Below are positions 53,743-64,000 of a DNA stretch of 64,000 nucleotides, piece after piece. Made by a program: the position numbers and the translations under genes. Origin of the DNA: Setomelanomma holmii (Eukaryota > Ascomycota > Dothideomycetes > Pleosporales > Phaeosphaeriaceae); the NCBI GenBank assembly GCA_010015745.1, contig ML978166.1, forward strand, positions 372,001 to 436,000, in the 5' to 3' direction. Below the pieces are notes generated by a model. It searched no databases and was not told where the DNA came from. It worked only from the letters and a program-made list of their open reading frames with translations. How positions within the stretch are numbered: position 1 is the stretch's first letter; every line of letters starts with the position of its first letter.

Positions 53743-54973
53743 TCAGAAGCCGGCCTTCTTCTCTGCCCTACTCTCCGTCTGCTCAAGCCACTCTTGCAAG
53801 ACCTTGTTGAACTCGGCTGGTTTCTCAAGCATGACCCAATGTCCTGCATCAATGTCTCTGACTTCCAATATTCCATCGGTAACGCACGCTTCCATCGCGG
53901 TCGCAGGCCGTCCGTGTATGCACACAATATCCTTCCGTCCAGTGATCATGGAGGTTGGCACGTGAATTTCGGATGATATGGAGTTGTTCGCAAGAGCAGA
54001 TTTTTCAATCTCAGGGCCAAGAGAGGAGATTCCGCGCCTGTACCAATTCAATGCTGAGGTATAGTCGGCGCTGAATTCTGCATGGTGGGTGGCTTTACCT
54101 TTTTCGTCTATCCATGGTGTCTACATGTTTACATGAGACCGGGTTCTGTGAATGCAGTTGGAGGCCTTACCAGGAGTGTTGAAGACTTCTGTAGTCATGT
54201 CTCACAGGGCCTTCTCCATGGCCCCAAGAAGATCGATATACTTCTCCCAGAGAGAAGCGTCGGCGCAATATATAATGTTGAAGAAGGTTGCCCACTGCGA
54301 TGCGCGACATTAGCAGGTGTCTCTCATGGGAATTGATTTGCTGCGATACGTTGCAAGAAGGTACTTCAGTCGCCACTTCAAATCAATGTGAGCATTGGTC
54401 ATCATCGCAACAAAAACGAGAGCAAGAACAGAACGATACTCACATGATCTCCGATGACCCTGCCAGAACCAGGTGCCGTGAAGAACAACCAGTATTCGAA
54501 AGCCTCATACCCGACTACCTTCTTGGTCATGTCATTCAGCGCTTGGACGTCCATCTTCCGCCCAGGAACATGGAACGCTACACTGACGAAAACGCATCTC
54601 TCCACCCTTTCTGGGTACCATAGGATCAAGCAAGTGACAAGATACGTCCCTCAATCATGGCCAACGCCAACGACGCTGTCAATACCTTCGTGCTCGAGGA
54701 CGGAGATCGTGTCTGCTGCCATGTGTCTTTCGATGTATGGCTCGATGTCCAGCGGCTTGGAGGAGCTGCCATAACCCAGCAGGTCAGGGGCCAAAACACC
54801 GTATCCGAGAAATGTGAGGAACGGGATTTGATGTCGCGAGTTGTACGAGGTTCACGGGGAGCCATGAAGTAGAAGGACAGTAAGCTTGCTGGGATTGGCG
54901 TGAGGATCTTGGACATAGGCATATGTGCAACTGTGAAGTTTTTATTCTTGGATGATAGAGACGAAGACGACAT
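53743..54973 (-). pseudogene. epoxide-hydrolase-type alpha/beta hydrolase relic
   Basis: On the minus strand the frame reads LTVLLLHG (oxyanion region), PFLTFLGYGVLAPDLLGYGSSSKPLD, then SVVGVGHD followed by TGA (54651-54653). The family has HDWG here, so the stop replaces the Trp after the nucleophile Asp. Other breaks are TGA at 54852-54854 just after the HG-P motif, TGA at 54202-54204 in the cap domain (WEKYIDLLGAMEKAL), and a frameshift near 54925. Spliced exons can still be followed to the C-terminal GHWVMLEKP with the catalytic His and the stop at 53743. The gene once encoded an epoxide or haloalkane-type hydrolase. Confidence 0.8.
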
Positions 54974-56091
54974 TTTTGGCGATGTTTGTAATATGTAGAG
55001 TAGTATCCGGATGAGTTGAATTGAGAAATTTCGTCCTCGCACAACTCCTTCTTATGTTGGGCGAGTCCAGAAGAACATTTGGGGTCGAAGCTCCAGAGCT
55101 AAGGGGTTAGGACCAATGACGGTAAGGCATAGCCAGATGCCTCAACGTCCAACGAGAAAGGGCCTTTTGACATTTGGTATTATAAATCAAGGTACATGTG
55201 AAGCATTATCAAGCAGACTTCATTTGTCAACTTGGCGAAGGGGTGCTGAAGGTCTGTTTGTCTGCGAAGATCGTGCAAGTGAAAAAGTTTCCGTTGTATT
55301 TCGTACGCTCTGACACTTTATGCAGTGACAGGTTGATCTCAAGGCGCTCGGCGGCGTATACGGCTGACATTACTTCCCTTCCCACGTGCATGCTGAGCAT
55401 CTGCTGCAGGAGCGGACATACTTCGGCCGGTTTCGCGCAGCCGTCTGATACCTTGGAAGTTGCTGAAGAGTTTCAAAGCCAGGCTTGCTTAAGGCTTCGA
55501 TGTCAGTCTTAACCCCGGGAACAAAAGCAACAAGTAAACTCCTTGGCACTTCATCTCTCTGGGTAGAACGTGATATTGCTGGGGATCTATCTAGAGAGGC
55601 TAGCCTGCGAAGGAATGTGCTGACAAATGCCGGTATGTTCTCTGCGAGACGGTACGGAGCAGCTGCTGTACGGGCGAACGCATTCGCAATTGTATTCGCG
55701 ATCGAGCTCAAGGAACTCTGCCGAGTCATATAGTAGCGATCTTCTATACACATTGTCTGCCGTGAGACTAGACCTACCAGCACTTTGGAGTGAACGAGAA
55801 AGCGAATCAAGCTAAGTCGAGAGTATAACAATCTAGTGATATTGAGATACCGCTGACACTGTAGGGTATTGCTGTTGTAGGATGCCCGACCAAGCTTTTC
55901 CATTTACGAAAGGACTTTGAGAATGGATATCGTGGAGGACGGTCCTGCTCGCAATCTCGGATGAAAAATCTCTCGCACGGACATGTCGCGCAGCGTGCGA
56001 TGATTGATCAACGACAACTCGTTCTTGGACCGCTTGAGTGGCAAAGGAGGTGCATTCAACGCATAGACTCTTGTCGCCCACCGAAGCCCTT
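54974..56091. other. intergenic, no supported gene
   Basis: A 177-codon minus-strand frame (55370-55903) and an 82-codon plus-strand frame (55485-55733) overlap. Neither has a recognised domain. Possibly remains of a HET gene tail. Confidence 0.4.
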
Positions 56092-57466
56092 TCAGTAAAC
56101 ATAATACTGCTTTCTCCCGTTGCGTTCAAGCCACCAACGAGCTCCCGTAGGACGTGTTGTTGGAGCCGTAGGATTGTCGTCTATGGGCTGTTTTTCGCCA
56201 GCATCAAAGCCCAATGTTATACCAGTTGGTTCGTTACCATGCTCTTTAAAGATAGCTATCAAGTCGTCAGTTAGCCGAGATAGCCCTCCTTCATCGGTGA
56301 TCCTAAGCTCGAAGCTCCTGCTCAACTTGTGTAATGTCAGGTGGACGAATCTAAGACTGCGAGCATAGTCAAGTCCCTCGGAAACATTCGTGATCATGAT
56401 GGACAGACAACGTCATCACGACGTCCAGAAAAACAGCGCGAACAGTCTTTGTATAATCGATCGTGATAGGGTAGCTGTTATTCGCCAAGCCTAGTAGGCT
56501 GTAAACTTTGTCGCGATGATTCTGGCAATCTTGGAGGGTGTAACGGCGCAGATAGTAGTCCAAAGACAACTTCCCTTCACGCTCTTTGCGTCTGTCGTAC
56601 TTCAGACCCATAATGGCCGTACGAGCTTGTTCCTGCAAGGAGAGTAAAGAAACGCCGTCGGCAAGACCATCCCAATCCAGCCAGACGTTCCCGCGGAGCA
56701 TGAGGAGAACTCTTTTGGCAAGAAGGATCTCCTGAACGATCCACAAACGAGTGAAGTACACGTCATGCAAGAGAGCGTCGGCGGCTCGAAATGTCCTTCC
56801 TTCTTGTTGATCTTTTTAATGTCTTCGTAGCGATCTGAGCATATTCTCGTCATTGCCCAACCAAACCACGACGGACTGGGCATGTTTGTATATCTGACCC
56901 ATTAGGCTGACCTGCTGGCTGCGCTCTCCGTAGCTCTTCTGGTCGATACTAATTTGGTCGATCCAGATATAAGATTTTTGCTCGTTACAGAACTCTCCAA
57001 GAAAATCGTACAGATTTCGCCTGATGTCGGGATACCCGCTCTCGACGACGATTCTCCGTGTGGGTGTTTTGGGGCCCCAGGTGTATGAGAGAGCTCAGAA
57101 TCCGGGGGGCTTCGACACTTCGTAAACCTTTACTTCGCAGTGGATAGTGCCGCTCTTGTTGCGGCTCACTTGTAGTAAGCGGATTTGCCCTCTCGTCGTC
57201 TCCAAGGGAGTATACACATATTGCCTTTGGGAGAATGGATCAGAGAACCAATTTCGGAAGTTCAACAAATCTTTGCACATATTTGCGTTGCAGATTGTAG
57301 TGTTGAAGTGGGTGGGTGAACCATGGCCCTGAGAGAAGAGAGAAGAGCTGAAGGTGGTGGGGCATGTCCAGCTGCTGACTGCGTGGCCATGCGACTGTGA
57401 TTGGCCGCGCCTGCGGGTGATTGCGAAGCTGAATGTTTGGGGCGCAACATCCAGGGTGGAATGCAT
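56092..57466 (-). pseudogene. HET-domain protein relic
   Basis: From about 57466 the frame reads QIRLLQVSRNKSGTIHCEVKVY and then stops at TGA (57095-57097) one residue before the core ALSYTWGPK. It continues in frame through YIWIDQISIDQKSYGERSQQV and SVVVWLGNDEN, meets TAA near 56817, then FTRLWIVQEILLAKRV and HRDKVYSLLGLANNS. A further shift near 56390 leads to a 100-residue C-terminal frame ending at 56092. The order is that of a complete HET protein, close in organisation to the intact neighbour at 57539-58714. It probably arose by duplication, then decayed. Confidence 0.78.
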
Positions 57467-57538
57467 TGATGCTGCGTAATCCTTCAGCGTTGTTGGAAGA
57501 CCTCAGCAGCTTAATTTGGAAGCAAGGTTGGTACATGA

Positions 57539-58714
57539 TTAGAAGGAATGCCTCTCGCTTTGCCAATCGAACCACCATCGAATTGTTAGCAACCGGGAAT
57601 CATTGGCTTCATAGTCTTCATTGGCGACCTGGATCCCAATATCGATTCCTTTGGTAGAGTAGCCATCCTTCTCGGATCCCCACCATTCATCCAGACGCAG
57701 GAAGAGCTCTGATAGGAAACATATGATGCCCACCACTTCATCGTCGGTGAAACCCATGCTCTTACCCAGCTCAGCGAGGGTCAGATGGTAGCTTTCGCAG
57801 GACATCTCACCCTGATTGGTCGAGTTTTCTGGCCGCTTGATATACCTGTTGCAAAGAGCACGCACCACATCCAGGTATACTTCGTGCGTCGACTTAGTGT
57901 AATCAACCTCAACGCGCTCGGCAGCATGAACCAAGCCCATGAGGCCATAGACCTTGTCGCGTGGATCGGAACAGTCGCTGCCGCTGAACAGCTGGATACA
58001 TGGCTCCAGGCGAATGCCTTTTTGCACTGTGTGATTCTTTCGATTCTCGACGAGCGCAACTGCGGTGTAAGGAACTCCTCTGACTTCCAGCGGTTTCACG
58101 TTGCTCAGTACCGCTCCGCTGAATTGGCGCCACAGGATCCAGGTGTTGTCGCCCACAAATATCCGCACTTCTGGTGGAAGCAATATCTCTTGTATGACCC
58201 ACAAGCGCGTGAAGTAAGGGTGCTTCAAGAGTGTAGCTAGCGACTTGACATCCGAGGTAGCTTTGAACTCCAGGGCAGCGTCAATGTACGTCTTGGATCG
58301 TCCTCCAAGCCACATGATGACAGAGGTGCACCTCTTGTAAATCTCAGACATAAGGCGTACTTGATGGCTCCGCTCTGTCGCGTTCTCTTGATCAATACAC
58401 AGCTGATCAACCCAAAGGTATTCGTCTTGCCCGCAGAAGTCGCTCAGGAATAGATACAATCTCTTCCTGATCTCAAAGCATCTGTAGTCAACGAGAATGG
58501 TGTGCGTAGGCGGCGGTGAACCCCACATGTAGGATAAAGTCGTGAAGGGCGGAGCATGATCGAGGTCGTAGCATGCTATATCGCAGTGGATATCATCTCG
58601 GTCGTCTCGGTACACCTTGACGAGGCGAATCTCATGCTTGCCATAGTCGAGCGGAAGGTGCTGATAGGTGGGTGGATTCGTCATTGAGTCGTGCTCCATC
58701 GTGCGTGGTACCAA
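57539..58714 (-). CDS. HET-domain (heterokaryon incompatibility-like) protein
   Basis: Single intact exon, 391 aa. N-terminal HEIRLVKVYRDDRDDIHCDI leads into the HET core: FTTLSYMWGSPPP, LWVDQLCIDQENATERSHQV, SVIMWLGGRS, FTRLWVIQEILL and SDPRDKVYGLMGLVH. The C-terminal third is variable, as usual, and has no recognised effector repeats. HET proteins mediate non-self recognition and cell death after fusion. Several close in-frame ATGs (58714, then MEH and MTN) make the exact start uncertain by up to 11 residues. It lies beside its decayed relative at 56-57.5 kb and closes the right side of the accessory island. Confidence 0.9.
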   Translation of the reverse strand: MVPRTMEHDSMTNPPTYQHLPLDYGKHEIRLVKVYRDDRDDIHCDIACYDLDHAPPFTTLSYMWGSPPPTHTILVDYRCFEIRKRLYLFLSDFCGQDEYLWVDQLCIDQENATERSHQVRLMSEIYKRCTSVIMWLGGRSKTYIDAALEFKATSDVKSLATLLKHPYFTRLWVIQEILLPPEVRIFVGDNTWILWRQFSGAVLSNVKPLEVRGVPYTAVALVENRKNHTVQKGIRLEPCIQLFSGSDCSDPRDKVYGLMGLVHAAERVEVDYTKSTHEVYLDVVRALCNRYIKRPENSTNQGEMSCESYHLTLAELGKSMGFTDDEVVGIICFLSELFLRLDEWWGSEKDGYSTKGIDIGIQVANEDYEANDSRLLTIRWWFDWQSERHSF

Positions 58715-59355
58715 TGTGACCTAATGAGATACCTTAGAATACTGCTCTATAAGAAGTCTCACTGCTGGGTGCGTATCGGCGGCTACCTGGAAAAGGACAA
58801 GCCAGTTGTTTCAGATTCAGCTCGACTGCGCACTTCACCAGATCGTCAAGCACCGGTCAGCGCTTAGAAAGTGTCTCGCGAGGACGAGCTGAAACATTGC
58901 ACGTGAATTTTCAATTGAAGGTGTTGAGCCATGCTGTTGCGTGGTTGTGGTTTTGGAAGGTGGCTCGCGATCGAAGCTTTTTGGGTTAGGCGGGACTGCA
59001 GCTTGCGCACTCCTTCCCGTAAGTCAGAAAGCGTGCAGGACATGAACAACAACCAAAGTTCACCACAAAAGAACACACGAGAATGTAAACCCAACCTCAT
59101 AATTCGTCTAACAGAGCAATGAAGCCCCCTTTTCTATGCGAAAGTCATAAGTCATAAATGCGTCGTAAGAGTGAGGCGCCTCTCATAAGAGCCCGCCGAC
59201 ATAACACTCGGGATATCTGAACAGCAGATCCAGGCCCCTTCATCCTCATTACTTCGTACTATTTATGCAGACGCCAACAATGTGCCTGGTAACCAAGTGT
59301 GCGATGCGCTCATAATGTCGTAAGTGTCGTGCCATGTGCAAACATGCGCAAAGTA
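58715..59355. other. intergenic, no gene seen
   Basis: Between the HET gene (its 5' side) and the 3' end of the Byr4 gene. Short frames only. Confidence 0.5.
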
Positions 59356-62061
59356 TTAGTATGTTGAAGCGCCAGCCGATGCATTTGCTGCGAACTCGCG
59401 AATAGCCCACTTCCATCCACCTCTTTGCTCCCCCTCGTCGCGAATACCACCAACCCAGCCTTCTGTTCTGCGACGCCAGATGGCTTCTTCTTCACGTTGT
59501 CGCTTGATGAAGCCTGGCCCGACATCGAACTCTTCACCCACAAAGCTTGCGTCTTGGACGTCGGGTGAGCCCACGCCACCTGGGGCATTACTTCCGCCGG
59601 CAAGGTTTTCGTTGTCCTTGAAGTCTTCGATACCGGCAAAAGGGTCATCCTCATCGTCGTCCAACTCTGATGGAGATCGAGGGTCGTTGGAATGGCGAGC
59701 TGCTTTGAGCCACTTCATCTTCACAGGATCAAAGACCATACGACCTTCGTGCAGCACACCGCGTGGCGCTTGAATTTGGGAGATTAGAGCAGGCCGTGGC
59801 GGAGATGGTACAGGCACGGGGACTGCGGCTGGCGCAGGTGCTGGAGCTTGGGTGGGAGCAATCTTGGCCATACGCGATGAGAAGCTCTTCTGGGCAGCGT
59901 GAATAGACGATAGCGCCGTATGCGATATGGAGTGAGATCGGTCGTGGAGTCGGTTGAGTGAGTGACCGGGTGGTGCGAAAGTCGGTGTGCTCGCCGTAGT
60001 CAATGCAAGAGTCGTTGTCGAGGTGTTTGGCAAAGTGAACGACACAAGTGCTTCCTCGTTGCCTTCCCAGCGTTGCATCGTGGGATTGTAGACCATGCCT
60101 TTCTCGTCTGTGTAAAGTTAGTAGCTATAATACTATGCGCTGTCTGATGATCACTCACTATATGTATTTGGTTGCGTCATTTGCCTGATCAGCTGTGGCT
60201 TTTGACCTGTACCTTTCTTCTTGTGAGCAGTTGGGCTTGTATGAGGGCTTCGAGCAGCGACTTGGGCTGCCCAGCTCATGGGTCGAGGTGCTATGGGTCC
60301 GTCGCCTCTAATCCTCGTACCTGCCAATCGCTGCTCACGTGCGTTCCTACTAGCTGCCGTGTCGCGAGCGAATCGTGGCGTGTGGTCCATCTTGGGTGGG
60401 CTCCGAGGTGTCTGTGGCATAGGTGTGGCCATCCTGTCTGGCATCGGCAGACGTGAGTTGCTTGGCTGTTGTCGGAGCGATTTGTTGCTCGCCACGTTGC
60501 GAGGCACCTTCTCGAACACCTTCTCTTTGGTCGCTGAAGTGGGCAGGTCGTCGAAGGAGTCAAGCTCGTGCCCATCGCCATAATTGCGCTTTCGTTGCGG
60601 CTGGGTCAACTTCTTTGGAGCTGGGTGACGGGCGAGAGCAGATGGCGCAAGATCGCGTCGCATTCCTGCGCGGCTGGGGGTCTCTGACTGCGGTGCATTC
60701 GACATGCGAGAGTAGGACCGCATTGAAGGTGACTGCGGTCGGCGGGGATCTGAGTCGCGGCGCAGTTGGGGCTGAGATGTCTTAGACATGACATGATGCG
60801 ACTGCGCATTCGAGCTGCCGGCGGGCAAGAAGGGAATGTGGCCTCGCCCGGCGGGATTGAGGTTGCTGTTGCGCAATACGGGCGCCGATCGCTTCGCACG
60901 TAGGAGCTGTGCGCTGGTTGTCGTAGGCATCGGCCTGCTAGTAATCCGAGTGGACGCGCCAGTCTCGTAAACAGGCGTCAGTCGTGTACGGTTCGACGAG
61001 GGGAGCGGACGAGGAATGCGTGAAGAGATCGGTCGGTCAGTGAATGTGATGGTAGTTGCTGGTCGTGCAGCCGGGGGCGCGGTGGTCTTGCCCGCAGGCT
61101 TCTTCACAACTACGTTGCGATTAAGTGTAAGCTTGCCGCTGTCGAGCAATTCGGGCCCGTCAAAGTCAAGGCCGTCGAGGAAGTCCTCTTCGTCCTCTGC
61201 AGGCTTGGGCTTTGGCGAGGGCTCTACCGGGCTGTCCCAGGACGGTTCTTCTGGGCTCTCTTGGAATGGTGAGGGTGTTTGTAGCGCGTGTGGCGATGGA
61301 GAGTCCTGTGTGGGCATGGAAGTGGGCGCAGAGGTTGGAGGAAGCTCGCGGTGTTGCTGAGGCGGAAGGGGCGAGGCATCTGGCGTTGGTAGCTGGGTCT
61401 TCTTGAGCTTCTCGAGGCGCGCATTGAAGTCGAGCGGCTCTGTTGGCAGTACGAGGCCATTGAGGTCGTCGTCTTCGCTCTCGAGCGTCATGCAGCTGCC
61501 CAGGCTGGGGCTCATAGCAGACACCGACGAGCTACGGGCGCCGCGAGCATCTCGTCGCGTGCCAGCAAAGCGAATGCCCAGGCTGCCCTCGCCCCAGTCG
61601 TCAAAATCATCCTGCTCTTCCGCAGGCGTGTGCGGCGTAAGCGCCTTGAGCTTCAGTCCTCCTTGCGCTTTGGTGGGAAGCTCCAGATCGTTACCCCAGT
61701 CGTCGTCGACCTCGATTTTGCGCGTCGACTTCTTCTTTCCTAGTCGCTTGATCGTCCCACCCAACAGCGCCGACGACGGCACCGACTTGGGAATCGGGAT
61801 GCCCGCCTGCATCGCCGAGTTGATTGCGCGATTCGTCGAGGAGTCGTCGTTTGGTTTGAGCAGGACCTGCCAGTCATCGTCGCCAGTATTGGATTCTGAG
61901 CGCACCGACATCCGTGACGAGAGAGTTTGTATGGCCGAGTTCTTGAAGAGGAGGCCGTCGCTATCTTCAAAGTCGCCGTCGTCCCAGCTCTCGAATTTGC
62001 TTGTGTTGGATGCATTGGAGGCCATGGAGGCCATGCGCTGCGCAAAGCTCCGTTGAGCCAT
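59356..62061 (-). CDS. byr4: Byr4/Bfa1-type subunit of the septation/mitotic-exit GAP
   Basis: Part of the two-component GTPase-activating protein that keeps the Spg1/Tem1 GTPase off at spindle poles until anaphase. Exons 62061-60159 and 60107-59356 join across a 51-nt intron (GTGAGT, branch TACTAAC, ACACAG), giving 884 aa. The N-terminus has SKFESWDDGDFED. A long disordered Ser/Pro middle follows. The conserved C-terminal Byr4 module has LIRQMTQPNTY joining to EKGMVYNPTMQRWEGNE, HEGRMVFDPVKMKWL, the acidic block DDDEDDPFAGIEDF, and GPGFIKRQREEEAIWRRRTEGW. These paired MVYNP/MVFDP motifs are characteristic. The Cdc16/Bub2 partner is not in this window. Confidence 0.88.
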
Positions 62062-62630
62062 GCTTGCGCGCGTGAGGGTGGTGTTGTGGGAGTTGCAGGT
62101 CAGGGCAGGATTCGTTCGCGAGGTTGGTGGCAGGAAGCAAGCGAGGCAGGCGCGACCTTAGCGGTGTGTAATTGGCAGGGACCACCCACTGATCTATGTG
62201 GAAGACCCTGCGTTGCACGTCGACGATGCGCGTTCTTATCCCCCACAACAATGAAAGCACTGATCACGATCGATAAGAACGGCCAAGTGAATGCTTCAAA
62301 AACGTGCCTGGAAGGTGTGCGACGCAGTAACGCTGCAAGACCAGCGCCTTGACTCGACTGACTATAGGGGCCCCAGTGCTGCCTGCAGCTAATTCCCCCC
62401 TGCGATCGTTGCCTTGCTTTCAAACACCATAAAGTTTGCAGCGAGCCCCCAGCATCCGCGTCAGGTGTCCTCTCGATATTGCCTTTTCCCTCTTGAAACG
62501 CGTGTTCCTAGGTTCTGCTAGCTCTGTAACGCTAGCGCTCTCACTGTCCAGGAACGCGTAACAACTTCACCAACTTTCCGGGCAACAGTCCCGAGTGATC
62601 GCAGCTAGCCCTGCACGCCATATACACGGC
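62062..62630. other. divergent promoter region
   Basis: Between the divergent Byr4 and XRCC4-like genes. Opposing short frames show no domains. Confidence 0.5.
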
Positions 62631-63803
62631 ATGCCCGATCGACACATCGTTTGCGTCAAGCCGGCCGCCGGTAGCGGCGATACTGTAGTGGTCGAGGTGC
62701 AGCAAGAGGGCAGCCACGTGCTCGATGTTCGGTTGGTCGGTTGTGAAGGCGAGAACCCATATGTGGCTACGAGTAAGACGGGGAATCTGCCAACCTTTCG
62801 TTCTTTCAACCGTTAACGCGACTAGTCAAACAACGGAATCTTGCTAAATTAAAGCACAAGTTCAAGGGCAGCGACGAGGAATGGGCGAGTATTCTGTCTC
62901 ACTTCATCCTGCAAAAGCCCGTTTTGGACGCTACCAAGAGTGACTTGTTGGACGGTGTTCGGCTGGTGTACGTAACTCAGATGTGCAAACTGCGCATGAA
63001 CCATTGACTGACTTCGTACCCTAACGTTCAGATACACGCTGAAAGACGATTTGACGCTCTCTTTCCGTCAGGATGTGCAAGGTATCAAAGTCACTCTGGG
63101 CGAGATTGTCTTGCCTCGAAATGATGAATTCGAATTCAATCCATTCGATTGGGCGCAAGCCTCGGCCCAAGCACACGCGCAAACCTTACAAGAGCTTGCA
63201 GACTTGAAGGCTAGAGCTAGCACCGAGCAAGTCACTATTGCCAAGCTCAACGCACAGCTGGATCACTTTATCAAGACCAAGGACGAGACGGAAACTGCGA
63301 TGCTACAGCAGTTTATGGAGCTGCTCAACGAGAAGAAAAGGAAGATCCGCGACCAAAGCCGTCTGCTGGCAAGTGCCACGGTAGACTCTTCTGTTGCTGC
63401 GGCTGTCCAGACGAGTAGACAAAAGCCACGCAAAGCAGGCAGTTCACGCCGAGCGAAGCGGAAGACACCCGCCCAGCCAGCCGAGTCGGAACCGGACAGT
63501 GACCAGATGGAGATCGACGAAGCCAAGGTGGAGGAGCAGGATGATGAGGAGCCTGCGCATACCCCCGACCCATCAGATGACGAGACAGATGGAGAAGAGA
63601 CAGCTGCACCACAAGCACGGGAAAAATCACCAGAAACATTAAGATCAAGCTCTGTTGTCGCCAAGGAAGAGTCGCAAACTGATGGAAAACCACCACCGAA
63701 ACGCGAGCTACCATTCGGTCGACCAGCGACACGTAGCAATCAACTCGAGCAGCCATCATCGCCTGCAAAAGAGGATGATGAGACTGATGATGAGGAGTTG
63801 TGA
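62631..63803 (+). CDS. XRCC4/Lif1-like non-homologous end-joining factor
   Basis: Scaffold for DNA ligase IV in non-homologous end joining. Exons 62631-62772, 62826-62967 and 63032-63803 give 351 aa, with introns of 53 (branch GTTAAC) and 64 nt. The acceptor GACTAG at 62825 gives the in-frame IKQRNLAKLKHKFKGSDEEW. The N-terminal 120 residues fit the XRCC4 beta-sandwich head (VRLVYTLKDDLTLSFRQD, VTLGEIVLPRNDE). A coiled-coil stalk follows (LADLKARASTEQVTIAKLNA, then FMELLNEKKRKIRDQ, typical of XRCC4). The tail is acidic and disordered with a basic patch (SSRRAKRKTP). XLF and SAS-6 share the fold, but the LNEKK-IRDQ pattern favours XRCC4. Confidence 0.82.
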
Positions 63804-64000
63804 TGGTATAGAGGAAGCAAACTTTGCGTTGCCCGCCTGAACTCAGAAATAGACTTTAGTCTCGAAATTTCCAAAAAAAACTAAAAAACTTCTAGCATAT
63901 GATACCAGCTCAATGAGGTAATTTGGGCATTCTGAATACCACAGTAACTCACTTGTGATGTACATGCGCCGTTACGCTTGTCAAATAGGACGTTGAATCT

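Noticed and set aside
1..64000. CRISPR arrays, operons, riboswitches, bacterial-type origins
   Set aside because: No regularly spaced repeats were seen, and genes are intron-bearing eukaryotic units, so these feature types are not expected.

Overview
The window looks like nuclear DNA of a filamentous ascomycete, most likely a Dothideomycete. The reasons are spliced genes with many short introns (about 47-100 nt, GT-AG, often with CTAAC/CTGAC-like branch sites), HET-domain genes, Set2, SUZ12, RVB2, Byr4, Pop8 and XRCC4 orthologues, and hAT transposons. The taxonomic level is inference; nothing here fixes the species. Exon boundaries were worked out by hand from reading frame and splice signals.

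Layout. 1-4.7 kb: a flavocytochrome b2-type lactate dehydrogenase, a small membrane protein and an AT-hook-like protein with an in-frame stop. 4.9-8.3 kb: a cupin pseudogene split by a complete but dead hAT transposon with an 8-bp target duplication. 9.4-11.6 kb: an intact eight-exon M6 (immune-inhibitor-A-like) zinc metalloprotease with a C-terminal ricin-type lectin domain. 12-16.3 kb: three relics (FAD monooxygenase, RanBP2 zinc-finger protein, HET protein). 16.7-45.2 kb: the conserved core, with Set2, an AT-hook protein, the PRC2 subunit SUZ12, an F-box protein, a WW-domain glycine-rich protein, a conserved unknown, a class 3 lipase, Pop8, a long coiled-coil protein and RVB2. Two long gene-empty stretches (19.6-22.5 and 23.6-25.9 kb) lie in it.

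45.7-58.7 kb is an accessory island. Two intact HET-domain genes bracket a graveyard of decayed enzymes (epimerase, putative cyclase, nitrilase, isochorismatase-like hydrolase, epoxide hydrolase), a truncated second hAT relic and a decayed HET gene. Only the tannase/feruloyl esterase is intact there. 59.4-63.8 kb returns to core genes: Byr4/Bfa1 and XRCC4.

Core genes serve chromatin (Set2 for H3K36, SUZ12 for H3K27, RVB2 remodelling), RNA processing (Pop8), mitotic exit (Byr4) and end joining (XRCC4). The accessory segments show heavy nonsense mutation, often at tryptophan codons (TGG to TAG or TGA), as expected for RIP-like or general G:C to A:T decay. I found no clearly new defence-type system. 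The strongest leads are the M6-lectin protease, the strict Trp-to-TAG pattern in the hAT element, the PHD-like tail on SUZ12 and the decayed enzyme island.
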